Shown: in pieces, positions 8,304 to 16,903 of the stretch
Numbering within the stretch: the first letter of the stretch is position 1
Layout of the letters: every line of letters begins with the position of its first letter
Position numbers and translations under genes: made by a program
NCBI GenBank assembly: GCA_003648765.1
Contig: QMPV01000010.1
Span: 1-35,942 of the forward strand
Reading direction: 5' to 3'
DNA: 35,942 nt
From: Candidatus Aminicenantota bacterium
GTDB lineage: Bacteria > Acidobacteriota > Aminicenantia > Aminicenantales > Aminicenantaceae
Notes under the pieces: generated by a model
What the model was told of the DNA's origin: nothing
Database searches by the model: none
What the model saw: only the letters and a program-made list of their open reading frames with translations

Positions 8304-8535
8304 GAGCGAATCCCCCCTTGGAGAGCTAACGATTCCCTGAGCCGGCCTCCTTAAAAGGGCCTTATCTCTCCCTAGTAATAAGCTCTTCCTCCACCTTAAT
8401 CTGCTCGGACTTAAGGAACTCAGTTTGACCTTCGCTTTTTTTACTTTCCCCCCAATAAGATTTCTTTTCATCAAGCCAGAGCCTCAATCTAAAAAGTAAA
8501 AGGAATATTTAAGGTCAAAATTTTTCTCCCTTTTC

Positions 8536-8564
8536 TTGACAAGCTTGGCTTGGGCAATTATTTT
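8536..8564 (+). promoter_or_regulatory. Promoter of the eRF1-like gene
   Basis: A perfect TTGACA (8536-8541), a 17-nt spacer and TATTTT (8559-8564) lie about 75 nt upstream of the ATG at 8640. The position also argues against the longer frame that would start at 8550, inside the promoter. Confidence 0.7.
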
Positions 8565-8639
8565 TTAAATACGTGGCTTCTCATCAATCAAATTTTTATT
8601 CCCTCAACTTTTCTCATAATACAAAACAAAGGAGGCTCA

Positions 8640-9785
8640 ATGAAACTACTTAATCAGGCTCAAATCAGTGAGTTAGCTCTCTTCAAAAGTCCCCGCTTTT
8701 TTATTACTTCGGCTTACTTCGATACAGACAAAAGCCATCAAACTTATAAAGAAATAAAACTCCGCTTGAAAAATTTAATCAGCCGGGCTGAAGAGCGGTT
8801 AAAACACCTCTCTTTGCATAAAGATAAAAAAGAAGCTCTTCGGGAAGATTTAAGAAAAATAGAAGAATATTTGTTCCAAAACCTTAGCTCATATAATCAT
8901 CCCGGTCTGGCTGTCTTTTCTTGCGCTCAGGAAGATTTTTGGCAGGAATTCATCTTGCCCGACCCTCCCCGCAATAGAATCGTCTTTGACCGGAATGCCT
9001 ATGTCCGCCCTCTCTCAGCAATCCTTGACGAGCACAAAAAGATCGGACTCCTAGTGCTCAACCGGAAAGAAGCCAAATTTTACGAAGTTTTTATGGATGA
9101 TATTAAGCTCATCGAAACTATTAAAGGAGAAGTTCCACCCCGAGTGCGAGAAGGAGGTTGGGAAGGATACGAGTCCAAACGAATCGAACGTCACATCGAA
9201 ACTCACCTCCACGAATATTTCAAAAATTGCAGCCAGATGACTTTCGACCTTTTTAAAAAGAATCAATTTGAATGGTTTTTCTTGGGCTGCAAAGAAGAAT
9301 ACCTGCCCTATTTTAAGGAACATCTTCATCCTTATCTCCAACAAAGATTAAAAGGACAGATCAAAGCTTCCCCCCTAGAAAGCCCTGATAAAATTCTCCA
9401 TAAAGTAGCCCATCTGGAAAAACTTCTCAAGGAAAAAGAAGAAGTCTCTTTGGTGGAAAGACTTATTTCTGAAATAAAGAAAGATGGCTTGGCTATTTCT
9501 GGGCTTGACTCAACTCTCGATTACCTTAATCGCTCAGCTGTCCAAACTCTTTTAGTGACTCGTTATTTTTCCCAACCAGGTTATATGTGCCCCAAATGCC
9601 ACTTCCTTTACGCTTCCTATGAGACGTGCCCCGGCTGTAAGATTAGCACTCAGCCTCTAGTGGATGTTATTGATGAAGCTATAGAAATGGCCATGAATAA
9701 AAACTGTGTAGTTAAGCATATTAACCCTCCCACACCCCTCCAGGAATATGGCAATATTGGTGCCTTTCTACGGTTTAAACCTTAA
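8640..9785 (+). CDS. Bacterial eRF1-like (baeRF/Vms1-like) release-factor homologue, GGW instead of GGQ
   Basis: This 381-residue protein resembles the central and C-terminal domains of archaeal/eukaryotic release factor 1. Residues about 130-240 look like the catalytic domain: LLVLNRKEAKFYEVFMDD, then RVREGGWEGYESKRIERHIE. There the GGQ loop of aRF1 is replaced by GGW (172-174), followed by the expected basic/acidic helix. Residues about 297-380 match the eRF1 C-terminal domain, with a zinc ribbon (Cys317, Cys320, Cys330, Cys333), LVDVIDEAIEMA and the closing GNIGAFLRF. Bacterial members are known as baeRF proteins and are proposed to work in ribosome rescue or quality control. The ATG at 8640 has AAAGGAGG just upstream. 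The missing glutamine makes peptidyl-tRNA hydrolysis by the usual mechanism doubtful. Confidence 0.78.
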   Translation: MKLLNQAQISELALFKSPRFFITSAYFDTDKSHQTYKEIKLRLKNLISRAEERLKHLSLHKDKKEALREDLRKIEEYLFQNLSSYNHPGLAVFSCAQEDFWQEFILPDPPRNRIVFDRNAYVRPLSAILDEHKKIGLLVLNRKEAKFYEVFMDDIKLIETIKGEVPPRVREGGWEGYESKRIERHIETHLHEYFKNCSQMTFDLFKKNQFEWFFLGCKEEYLPYFKEHLHPYLQQRLKGQIKASPLESPDKILHKVAHLEKLLKEKEEVSLVERLISEIKKDGLAISGLDSTLDYLNRSAVQTLLVTRYFSQPGYMCPKCHFLYASYETCPGCKISTQPLVDVIDEAIEMAMNKNCVVKHINPPTPLQEYGNIGAFLRFKP

Positions 9786-9795
9786 TCGGGTCAAT

Positions 9796-12700
9796 TCATT
9801 TAAATTTAACTTTTGTCACTAGACTATAAATAGCTGGAATAACGAAGAGAGTCAAAAAAGTAGTGGCCGTTAAACCACCCATCACCGTAATAGCCATCGG
9901 GGCGCGGAAAGAGGCTCCTTCGGAAGTGGAAATGGCCATGGGTAACATGCCTAAAATGGTGGTCAAAGCCGTAATCAATACCGGACGCAATCGCACAGCG
10001 CAGCCTTGAAGGATGGCCTCCTTGGCTTCAACACCCCGTCTCTTTAATTGATTTATATAGTCAACCATGACAATGCCATTGTTGACCGCAATTCCGGCTA
10101 GCATGACGAAACCAATCAAGACCGGCAGACTAACTGGTTTACCAGCAATTAATAGGGCTAGAATGACACCAATTAACGACAAAGGTACAGTGAACATAAT
10201 CACAAAAGGATGTAGAAAAGATTCAAACTGAGAGGCCATAATCATATAAACAAGCAAAATGGCTAAGAGAAAAGCTCCGGCCATAATCATAAAGGCATCC
10301 TGCATTTCTTCATACTGCCCACCATATTCAATAAAATAGCCTTGCGGGAGAGTGGTCTCCAAGTCTTTCAGGCGACTCTTGATATCTTTAATCACGCTCC
10401 CTAGGTCTCGCCCAGCAATATTTGCGGTCACCTTGACTTCACGGGCTTGATTCTCCCGGGTGATTTGAATCGGGCCCGAGCCTCTCTCTACTTGGGCTAC
10501 CTGATTAACTCGGACTATCTGGCCGGTGGGGGCTAAAATGGGAGTTTTTAAAATATCATCCAATTCATCCCGGAATTCTTCCTTAAATCTCACCCGAATA
10601 TCATACTCTTCGTTGCCCTCGCGATATCGAGTTGCCACTCTTCCCAAGGCAGCGGTTTGAATTGTTTGAGCTATTTGAGCCATCTTTATTCCCAAACGAG
10701 AAGCTTCATCTCGGTTAATGCGCAGATGATACTCGGGTTTGGCTTCGGACAAAGAATGCTTTAGGTCACGCAAACCAGCCACATCTTTAATCCGAGAAAC
10801 AATGGTTTCCGCTATTTCTTTAAGGACTGGAAGTTCCTGGCCGAAAATTTTTATTTCGACAGGATTCTGGGCTCCTCCCATAAACATTTGTCCCAGGTCA
10901 ATCATTTCAAATTTGACACCTTGGAGAGAAGGTAATTCCGAACGTATCTTTTCTGTAAGTTCCAGGTCGGAAAGAGACCGTTTTTCTTTGTCTACTAGGA
11001 CGGCCCAGATGATGCCCTCGTGAGGTCCCGTAGGATTAAACTGTCCCGCAGCCTCGGTAGGATTATCCTCGACCTGAGAGCCGGCTTGGGCCGTAATTAC
11101 CTCAACATCGGGTTCCTGCCTTAGAAGCTTTTCCACCATCTGGACAACCCGATCTGTTTCTTCTAGGGTGCTTCCTACCGGCAACTTGACGGAGAGAACG
11201 ATCATTGAACGATCCATAGGGGGCATAAATTCGGTACCCATAAAAGGAATAATAACCAGAGAAATCACAAACAAACCAAAAACACCCACCAGAACCCACC
11301 GCCGGTGCCGCAAGGATTTGAGTAACCACCGACGATAAAATTCTCTCATTCGGTAGACCCGCTTGCCTTTTTTGCCTTGGTTAGAAAGATTATTTTTATT
11401 GTTTTTATTAGCCTTAAATAGTAAAGAGGCCACCATTGGCACCACCGTCAAAGCTACAAAGAGCGAGGAGATAAGAGAAAAAGCAATAGCCAGGGCTAAG
11501 CCTCGGGTCAACTGACCAGTTATCCCGCGGGCAAAAACCATGGGGAAAAAAACGGCAATAGTGGTTAAAGTGGAAGCGGTAATGGCCATACCCACTTCAG
11601 AAGCACCCAACTTAGCGGCTTGGTTTCGCTCTTCTCCTTCCTCAAGATGGCGGAAGATGTTCTCAATCACCACCACGGCATTATCGACCAACATTCCAAT
11701 TCCTAGGGCCAAGCCGCCCAGCGTCATTAAGTTAATGGTGTATCCGGCTAAATAAAAGGCAATAAAAGTGGTAATTATGGATAAAGGAATGGCCAGAAAT
11801 ATGGTGATAGTGGGCCGCCAATTCCGGAGAAAAACCAGAATAAAGATCATGGCCAGCACACCACCGATGAGAGCATTATTGGCCGTGCGATTGAGAACTT
11901 TTTGAATCATATCCGACTGATCCATAGCTGTGTAAAACTCAATATCAGAAGGCAGATTCTCTCTAATTCGGGCGAGTTCTTTTTTGACCGCCTTGGCGGT
12001 AATCACCGTATTGGCACCAGAGCGTTTGCTAATAAATAAAAACACGCCTTTTTGTCCCTGAATACGGGCTTTATAACGAAAATCCTTAAGAGTATCTTTA
12101 ACTTCAGCCACATCCCGTAAATAAATGGGCGCCCCTGTGGAGGTCAAGCCAACAATAACCTGGCGAATATCATCTAAATTCTGAAACTCACCCATGGTCC
12201 GAACCAAAAATTCCGTTTGCCTTTCGATAATTCGTCCTCCAGGCAAATTAAGATTTTCCAGACGAAGAGCAGCCATAATCTGGTCCAAGGAGAGGTGATA
12301 GGCCTCTAAAGCTGACTGGTCAATTTCCACCAGAATTTCTCGCTCTTCCATCGAGACAACCAACGCCGAAGCCACCCCTTCAATCCGCTCTAAACGCCGG
12401 GCCACTTCGTCTTCAATGATTTTCTTTAATTCAAAAGTAGGTCTGTCGGCCGTTATACCGTAGAAAATTATGGGAAATTGAGAAATATTAAATTTGACTA
12501 CTAAGGGATCGCTAGCTTCTTCGGGTAAATAACTCCGGAATTGACCTAACTGTTCCCGGATGTCTTGGGCCGCAAAATCAAGGTTAGTCCCCCATTCAAA
12601 TTCAACCATAATGACCGAAACACCTTCAGAAGTTATGGAATTAACTTTCTTGACATTGGCCACAGAATTAACCACCTGTTCCAGAGGACGAGTGATAGTA

Positions 12701-12882
12701 TTTTCAATATCTTCAGGAGAGGCTCCAGAATAAGTTGTCACCACTGAAACAGTGGGAAATTCAAGGTCAGGGAAAAAATCTAATCCCAGGCGGGAATAAG
12801 AAATAAAGCCCAAGACAACTAAGATCATGGCCAGCATGGCCGTCGTGACTTTACGATTAACGGAAAACTCTGGAATTTTCAT
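9796..12882 (-). CDS. RND multidrug efflux transporter, HAE-1/AcrB type
   Basis: This 1028-residue inner-membrane proton-driven pump has the usual RND length and double-repeat topology. It starts MKIPEFSVNRKVTTAMLAMILVV (TM1), followed by the periplasmic porter domain (ASPEDIENTITRPLEQ) and a TM2-6 block. TM4 carries GIGMLVDNAVVVIENI: the first proton-relay Asp (about 400) is kept and the second is Asn (401), a variant seen in many non-enterobacterial members. The second half contains VMLAGIAVNNGIVMVDYINQL. ATG at 12882 has AAGGAG seven bases upstream and lies 2 nt after the membrane fusion protein stop; a TTG at 12888 is less likely. It is the last gene of the tetR-tolC-MFP-RND operon. Substrates are unknown. 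Confidence 0.95.
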   Translation of the reverse strand: MKIPEFSVNRKVTTAMLAMILVVLGFISYSRLGLDFFPDLEFPTVSVVTTYSGASPEDIENTITRPLEQVVNSVANVKKVNSITSEGVSVIMVEFEWGTNLDFAAQDIREQLGQFRSYLPEEASDPLVVKFNISQFPIIFYGITADRPTFELKKIIEDEVARRLERIEGVASALVVSMEEREILVEIDQSALEAYHLSLDQIMAALRLENLNLPGGRIIERQTEFLVRTMGEFQNLDDIRQVIVGLTSTGAPIYLRDVAEVKDTLKDFRYKARIQGQKGVFLFISKRSGANTVITAKAVKKELARIRENLPSDIEFYTAMDQSDMIQKVLNRTANNALIGGVLAMIFILVFLRNWRPTITIFLAIPLSIITTFIAFYLAGYTINLMTLGGLALGIGMLVDNAVVVIENIFRHLEEGEERNQAAKLGASEVGMAITASTLTTIAVFFPMVFARGITGQLTRGLALAIAFSLISSLFVALTVVPMVASLLFKANKNNKNNLSNQGKKGKRVYRMREFYRRWLLKSLRHRRWVLVGVFGLFVISLVIIPFMGTEFMPPMDRSMIVLSVKLPVGSTLEETDRVVQMVEKLLRQEPDVEVITAQAGSQVEDNPTEAAGQFNPTGPHEGIIWAVLVDKEKRSLSDLELTEKIRSELPSLQGVKFEMIDLGQMFMGGAQNPVEIKIFGQELPVLKEIAETIVSRIKDVAGLRDLKHSLSEAKPEYHLRINRDEASRLGIKMAQIAQTIQTAALGRVATRYREGNEEYDIRVRFKEEFRDELDDILKTPILAPTGQIVRVNQVAQVERGSGPIQITRENQAREVKVTANIAGRDLGSVIKDIKSRLKDLETTLPQGYFIEYGGQYEEMQDAFMIMAGAFLLAILLVYMIMASQFESFLHPFVIMFTVPLSLIGVILALLIAGKPVSLPVLIGFVMLAGIAVNNGIVMVDYINQLKRRGVEAKEAILQGCAVRLRPVLITALTTILGMLPMAISTSEGASFRAPMAITVMGGLTATTFLTLFVIPAIYSLVTKVKFK

Positions 12883-12884
12883 GG

Positions 12885-13988
12885 TCAATCTCCTTCAATC
12901 CTGACCTTGGCTCCATCAGTCAAACCAAAATTCCCGGCCACAACCACTAACTCGCCAGGTTGAAGGCCGCTTAAAATTTCCACTTTAGTCGAATTCTGCA
13001 AGCCAAGCTTAACCTCTCTCTTATGAGCCACTCCATTTTCCACCACAAAAACATATTTATCTTCAATAATAGCTGACTGAGGCACCACCACTGCCTCCGG
13101 ATGGGGATTAACTTCAATGATTACTTGGCCAAAGGTATTGGGTTTTAACAAAAATTTGGGGTTGGGTACCCAGACTTCAACCCTGAATTTCTTGCTCAAA
13201 GGATCAGCGGTTTGATTGACTACCGCCACTTCCCCTTCAAAGAAGCGATCAGGATAAGCATCTACCCGGAGAAAAGCTCTTTGCTTCTTTTTAAGGCGAA
13301 TGATATCCTCTTGAGAAACATCTATTTTGACCTTAACTTTGGAATAGTCAACCAAAGTCAGAACTCCGGCGTTAGGCGCAAATCCGCCCATCATCGGATT
13401 AATGACATCCCCGACTTCAGCATTACGCGAAGCCACCACTCCAGAAAAAGGCGCCCTCATCCGAGAAACATCTAGATTATGGCGAACAAGATTCAAGGCC
13501 GCTTGGGCCTGGTGTAATTGAGCCTCAGCTGCTTCATAAGCTAATTTTATTTTCTCATATTGCTGCTTGGAGACAGCTTTCTCGGCCATTAATCTCTCCA
13601 TCCTCTCTAGATTTCGTTGAGCATCTTCCCAGTTAGCTCGAGCCACCGCAAGGCCAGCCTCGGCCTGCTTTAGTTGGAGTTCTAGCGTTTTAGTCTCCAA
13701 TTCCGCCAGTAATTGACCCTGGCGGACAAAATCACCTTCGTTAACATAAATGCGAGCTACTTTACCCGCTATTTCTGGAGTTATCGTTACCTGCCGCCAA
13801 GCTTCAATTACTCCAGTATAAGAAATTCTTTCCGCAATCCTCTCCCGAGCCACTCTCACCACCCGGACAGGATTGGGAGCTGCTTCTTTTCGAGATGTAG
13901 TCTTCTCGGGAGCTGAAGAACGACAATGGCTAAAAACTGCGGTTAAAATCACAATTACCCCGAGAAAAGCAACTAGTTTAGTCTTCAT
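12885..13988 (-). CDS. RND efflux membrane fusion protein (HlyD/AcrA family)
   Basis: This 367-residue periplasmic adaptor links the RND pump to TolC. The N-terminus MKTKLVAFLGVIVILTAVFS ends in HC, an imperfect lipobox (Cys22 after His), so either a lipid anchor or a signal anchor is possible. The lipoyl halves (RIAERISYTGVIEAWRQVTI, then GKVARIYVNEGDFVRQGQLLAELE) flank a coiled coil (LEMERLMAEKAVSKQQYEKI region). The beta-barrel and membrane-proximal domains follow (NTFGQVIIEVNPHPEAVVVP). The frame is open to 14036, but ATG 13988 has a strong AAAGGAGG and begins at the signal sequence, so it is chosen. Confidence 0.93.
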   Translation of the reverse strand: MKTKLVAFLGVIVILTAVFSHCRSSAPEKTTSRKEAAPNPVRVVRVARERIAERISYTGVIEAWRQVTITPEIAGKVARIYVNEGDFVRQGQLLAELETKTLELQLKQAEAGLAVARANWEDAQRNLERMERLMAEKAVSKQQYEKIKLAYEAAEAQLHQAQAALNLVRHNLDVSRMRAPFSGVVASRNAEVGDVINPMMGGFAPNAGVLTLVDYSKVKVKIDVSQEDIIRLKKKQRAFLRVDAYPDRFFEGEVAVVNQTADPLSKKFRVEVWVPNPKFLLKPNTFGQVIIEVNPHPEAVVVPQSAIIEDKYVFVVENGVAHKREVKLGLQNSTKVEILSGLQPGELVVVAGNFGLTDGAKVRIEGD

Positions 13989-14035
13989 AACATCCTCCTT
14001 TGTTTGACCTGAGCCTTTTAGAATTTTTCCTTTCA

Positions 14036-15367
14036 TTATTTTCCTCCCAATGGTCCACCCATGGCTTTTTCCAAGGCAGCCTGAGCCATAACATAATCAT
14101 AAAGAGCCTGAGAATAATTAGTTTTGGCTTGGGATAAAGCTGCTTGAGCCGAGCTGACATCCAGAGTGGTCGCCAATCCTTCTTCGTAATTCAATTCGGC
14201 TATTCTCAAGCTCTCGCGAGCCTGCTCAACATTTTTTTCCTGGGAAAGAAGTGATTCCTCGGCTTCTTTCAGGCGAAGCAGAGCTTGAGATACTTCAAAT
14301 TTAATCATATTAATCAAGCCCTCTCTAGTCTTTTCCAGCTCTCTCAGCATAGCCTTCGATTGAGCTACCCGGGCTGAAGTAGCCAGCCCGTTAAAAAGAG
14401 GAATGGTCACCACTAAATTAACCGAATAATAATTAGACCACGTGTCTTTCTTAAAATTGAATCGATCCGCCCAATAGTTAAAATTCCCGGCCACAGCTAC
14501 CGTAGGCAAACCAGAAGCCCGAGCTAACTTGACCATCTCGGCCGTGCGTTGCTTCTGAAAATTCAACTGTAACAATTCAGGTCGATGTTGCAGAGCTCGT
14601 CGGTAACACTCTTCTTCATTTATTTCAAAAGGTTGATATTTTAATTCTCCTTTAATCTCAATGGGAGTTTTCAAATCTAATCCAAGAACAGTTTTCAAAC
14701 TAAGCTCAGCGATTTTTAAATTATTCCGAGCTCGGATAAGTTGGGGCTTTAAATTAGCCAATTGAACTTCTGAACGGAGCAAATCAAACTTGGAAGCTAG
14801 ACCAACCTCATAAAGAGCTTTTACTCTTTGATAATGCTTCTCTGCTACTCCAACTGCCTCTTCGGCTACTTGGACAAACTCTTTGGCCAAAAGATAACCA
14901 TAAAAAGCTCTCTTTGTATTATAAATAGTCTCCTGCTGGGTCTGACGGATTGATTCTTGAGTAGCTTTTAAATTGTATTGGGCCTGTTTGAAATTTGAAG
15001 TTAAACGTCCGCTGGTAAAAAGGGGTAAATTTAAGGATAAGGAAAACTGATAATCCCGGGTAAAATCTATTTCCACTCGCCGCGGCGGTTGTCCCGGGAT
15101 GAAGGAGGGAAATTCAAGTTCCATTACTTTTTCATCTAAGGTGTGCATGCCCTGTGCATTTAAAGAAGGAAAAAACTGAGCGGCAGCTTCCCTAACTAGT
15201 GATTGAGCCGCCTTTAGTCTTTCCCGGGCTGCCTGTTGGTAAGGATTTTTACTCAAGGCTAACTCAACACTTTTTTCAAGGGTTAAGACTAATTTTTGGT
15301 CCGCAAAAGTCATTATTGAAAAAAGCAAAAGTGCCGCCAGAGTTAAAATCAAGATCTTTTTCACCAT
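14036..15367 (-). CDS. TolC-family outer membrane efflux channel
   Basis: This 443-residue outer membrane factor has a signal peptide (VKKILILTLAALLLFSIMTFADQ) and two repeats of the TolC fold. Long coiled-coil helices are visible (SVELALSKNPYQQAARERLK; KHYQRVKALYEVGLASKFDL; AELNYEEGLATTLDVSSAQA). It forms the exit duct of the tripartite pump encoded by the same operon. ATG 15367 follows AAGGAG at seven bases and lies 2 nt after the tetR stop, indicating translational coupling; an in-frame TTG at 15373 is less likely. Confidence 0.93.
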   Translation of the reverse strand: MVKKILILTLAALLLFSIMTFADQKLVLTLEKSVELALSKNPYQQAARERLKAAQSLVREAAAQFFPSLNAQGMHTLDEKVMELEFPSFIPGQPPRRVEIDFTRDYQFSLSLNLPLFTSGRLTSNFKQAQYNLKATQESIRQTQQETIYNTKRAFYGYLLAKEFVQVAEEAVGVAEKHYQRVKALYEVGLASKFDLLRSEVQLANLKPQLIRARNNLKIAELSLKTVLGLDLKTPIEIKGELKYQPFEINEEECYRRALQHRPELLQLNFQKQRTAEMVKLARASGLPTVAVAGNFNYWADRFNFKKDTWSNYYSVNLVVTIPLFNGLATSARVAQSKAMLRELEKTREGLINMIKFEVSQALLRLKEAEESLLSQEKNVEQARESLRIAELNYEEGLATTLDVSSAQAALSQAKTNYSQALYDYVMAQAALEKAMGGPLGGK

Positions 15368-15369
15368 AA

Positions 15370-16041
15370 TCAAACTCCTTGTTTAATCTTCAAGGTCTGT
15401 TTATTCTTGGCTATTCCAAAAAGAAAATATCGACTCACCAGTTCGCTGGCTCGCTGGGTGGAATATTCTTTCCACCGAAAAGGCCCTCGAAAAACAAAGC
15501 CTCTGATTAAACTTCCGAGAACAAAACTTGCGTCTTCTTCATCAACTTGGGTAAAAACTCCGGCTTTGATTCCCTCGCTAATGATGTCGCTTAAAGTCCG
15601 AGAAACATCCTGAAATTTCTTCCGAATAATCTGAGGAACTCGAGGAGGCTGGTTTTCCAGAACTATCTTCCGTCCTTTTTGAGAAATCATTTTTTCCAGG
15701 AAAAAAGCTCGCCCAATATTCTTCTTGTGGTGATAAAAGCGGAAAATACAGTGGACACATTCTTTAATCTTTTCTTCCGGAGTAATATTCTTTAAACGTA
15801 TCTCAGCCAATTGCGAAGCCAATTCCTGAAGAGTTTTGAGAATTACATGAAAAAACAATTCTTGCTTTCCTTGAAAATAACGATAAAGAGTTGCTTTGGA
15901 AAACTGAGCTTCATGAGCAATTTGATCCATTGTTGTCTGACTATAACCATAACGAGCAAAAATCTCCTCGGCTACTTCTAGAATAAAATTACGATTTTGT
16001 TGATATCTAAGTTCACGCCGTTTCTTCCTCAAATCTCTCAT
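15370..16041 (-). CDS. TetR/AcrR-family repressor of the efflux operon
   Basis: This 223-residue regulator has an N-terminal TetR helix-turn-helix (ILEVAEEIFARYGYSQTTMDQIAHEA, then FSKATLYRYFQGKQELFFHV, residues about 19-68). A helical ligand-binding and dimerisation domain follows. It is the first gene of the operon and is immediately followed by tolC, MFP and RND genes. The layout implies autoregulation and drug-induced derepression of the pump. The leader upstream carries three palindromic sites that fit a TetR operator. ATG 16041 is preceded by AAGGTGAG. Confidence 0.93.
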   Translation of the reverse strand: MRDLRKKRRELRYQQNRNFILEVAEEIFARYGYSQTTMDQIAHEAQFSKATLYRYFQGKQELFFHVILKTLQELASQLAEIRLKNITPEEKIKECVHCIFRFYHHKKNIGRAFFLEKMISQKGRKIVLENQPPRVPQIIRKKFQDVSRTLSDIISEGIKAGVFTQVDEEDASFVLGSLIRGFVFRGPFRWKEYSTQRASELVSRYFLFGIAKNKQTLKIKQGV

Positions 16042-16060
16042 TTTCTCACCTTAAAAATCA

Positions 16061-16116
16061 AAACTAGTAAGTATTAACATTAAACTAATTAGTTTCATTT
16101 TTGAACTGGCTAGTTA
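16061..16116. promoter_or_regulatory. Triple TetR-type operator, 21-bp periodic
   Basis: Three 14-bp dyads have centres exactly 21 bp apart: AAACTAGTAAGTAT (16061-16074, imperfect), AAACTAATTAGTTT (16082-16095, perfect palindrome) and GAACTGGCTAGTTA (16103-16116, near-perfect in its core). The shared half-site is AACT/AGTT. The first to be transcribed overlaps the predicted start site and the others lie in the leader. The 21-bp step equals two helical turns, so bound dimers would stack on one DNA face. The assigned ligand is the TetR protein encoded next door. Confidence 0.7.
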
Positions 16117-16144
16117 AATTAGCGCATCTTAATTTATTTGTCAA
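16116..16144 (-). promoter_or_regulatory. tetR-tolC-MFP-RND operon promoter
   Basis: On the minus strand a perfect TTGACA (16139-16144), a 17-nt spacer and TAATTT (16116-16121) are followed directly by the operator array. The predicted start near 16109 falls in the first dyad, an arrangement that suits steric repression. Confidence 0.75.
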
Positions 16145-16509
16145 TACTTAGCTTAAATTATCCACTTCCCCCTAAAATTCGCTGAAATTGCTTTAGCAAA
16201 AAGAAGCCAAATAAGAAAAAAGACAATTGCGAGAATTTTAAGTAGGCAGTGTGAAGATCCCCGAGGGAAGATAAACCTCTACCAACCCACCCAAACTTTT
16301 ATTTAATCATCGCCCTGAAAAAAGACTGCTTTTTGGTCGCCTCATTAAATTGAGCAAGATTATTACCTGCCCAAAAATTTCTAGCGAGCAGGGATTCTCT
16401 TTTTTAATGCCAAAAATTCCCGGCCGAGATCCTTGGCTATTTAAGGCAAATACTTCTAAAATAAAAGTCAAAAATACAGGGTCACTTAGATGAAGGAAGG
16501 AGGATGTCC

Positions 16510-16860
16510 ATGTGCGAAACTATAAAAGACTTCCAAGAATTCCGCGAAAAAATGAATCAGCGGATTTTAGCTAGTGGTCATCTGGAAATAAAACGTTTTT
16601 TCGCCTTAGACTCAGCCGCTTATCGAGACCAGGCCTTACCAGCCAAAACTAAGGAACTCTTAGGACTTGTAGCTTCTCTAGTCTTACGGTGTAATGATTG
16701 TGTCACTTACCATCTTCTCCGCTGTGTCGAGGTGGGGTATTCTGATGAAGAAATCATTGATGCCTTCAATGTAGCTTTGGTGGTGGGAGGTTCCATCATC
16801 ATTCCTCATCTGCGATTAGCTTTCGCCCGGCTGGATGAAATTAGGCAAAACTCTAATTAA
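16510..16860 (+). CDS. Carboxymuconolactone decarboxylase/AhpD-like protein
   Basis: This 116-residue all-helical protein has the AhpD-type redox motif in VLRCNDCVTYHLLRC: CxxC at about residues 59-62 plus the following His. The region ALPAKTKELLGLVASLVLRC is typical of the CMD family. Such proteins act as small thiol peroxidase or disulfide relay components, or belong to uncharacterised CMD groups. Two in-frame ATGs exist; that at 16504 abuts the GGAGG, while 16510 has six bases of spacing and is preferred. The gene stands alone and is convergent with xerD. Confidence 0.85.
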   Translation: MCETIKDFQEFREKMNQRILASGHLEIKRFFALDSAAYRDQALPAKTKELLGLVASLVLRCNDCVTYHLLRCVEVGYSDEEIIDAFNVALVVGGSIIIPHLRLAFARLDEIRQNSN

Positions 16861-16903
16861 CTAGATTTCAGGAAAATTCTAAAATATGGAAAAGTTGACT
16901 TGG

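Larger units (their letters stand above)
8259..8639. other. Divergent promoter region between tRNA-Leu and the eRF1-like gene
   Basis: This 381-bp gap contains the tRNA-Leu promoter at its left edge (minus strand) and the promoter and ribosome binding site of the eRF1-like gene at its right. An 81-codon minus-strand frame across 8229-8474 ends in the peptide AEVAELVDA, which is translated tRNA sequence, so it is spurious. Between about 8310 and 8530 I see nothing that I can assign. Confidence 0.6.
16042..16509. other. Divergent regulatory region between tetR operon and CMD gene
   Basis: This 468-bp gap has the tetR promoter and operator array in its left third (16061-16144). A possible plus-strand promoter sits at its right edge: TTGGCT (16433-16438), 18 nt, TAAAAT (16457-16462), ahead of the CMD-like gene. 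Between about 16160 and 16430 I find no gene, repeat or convincing terminator. Confidence 0.55.

Noticed and set aside
8229-8474. 81-codon minus-strand frame ending in AEVAELVDA
   Set aside because: Its end is translated tRNA-Leu sequence, it has no recognisable domain, and it overlaps the tRNA promoter.
11102-11329. Open frames on other strands or in other frames inside the RND, der and symporter genes
   Set aside because: They are shadows of well-supported genes with clear family motifs.
12885-14036. Longer N-terminus for the membrane fusion protein (start at 14036)
   Set aside because: The extra 16 residues precede the signal sequence, while ATG 13988 has a strong Shine-Dalgarno directly ahead.
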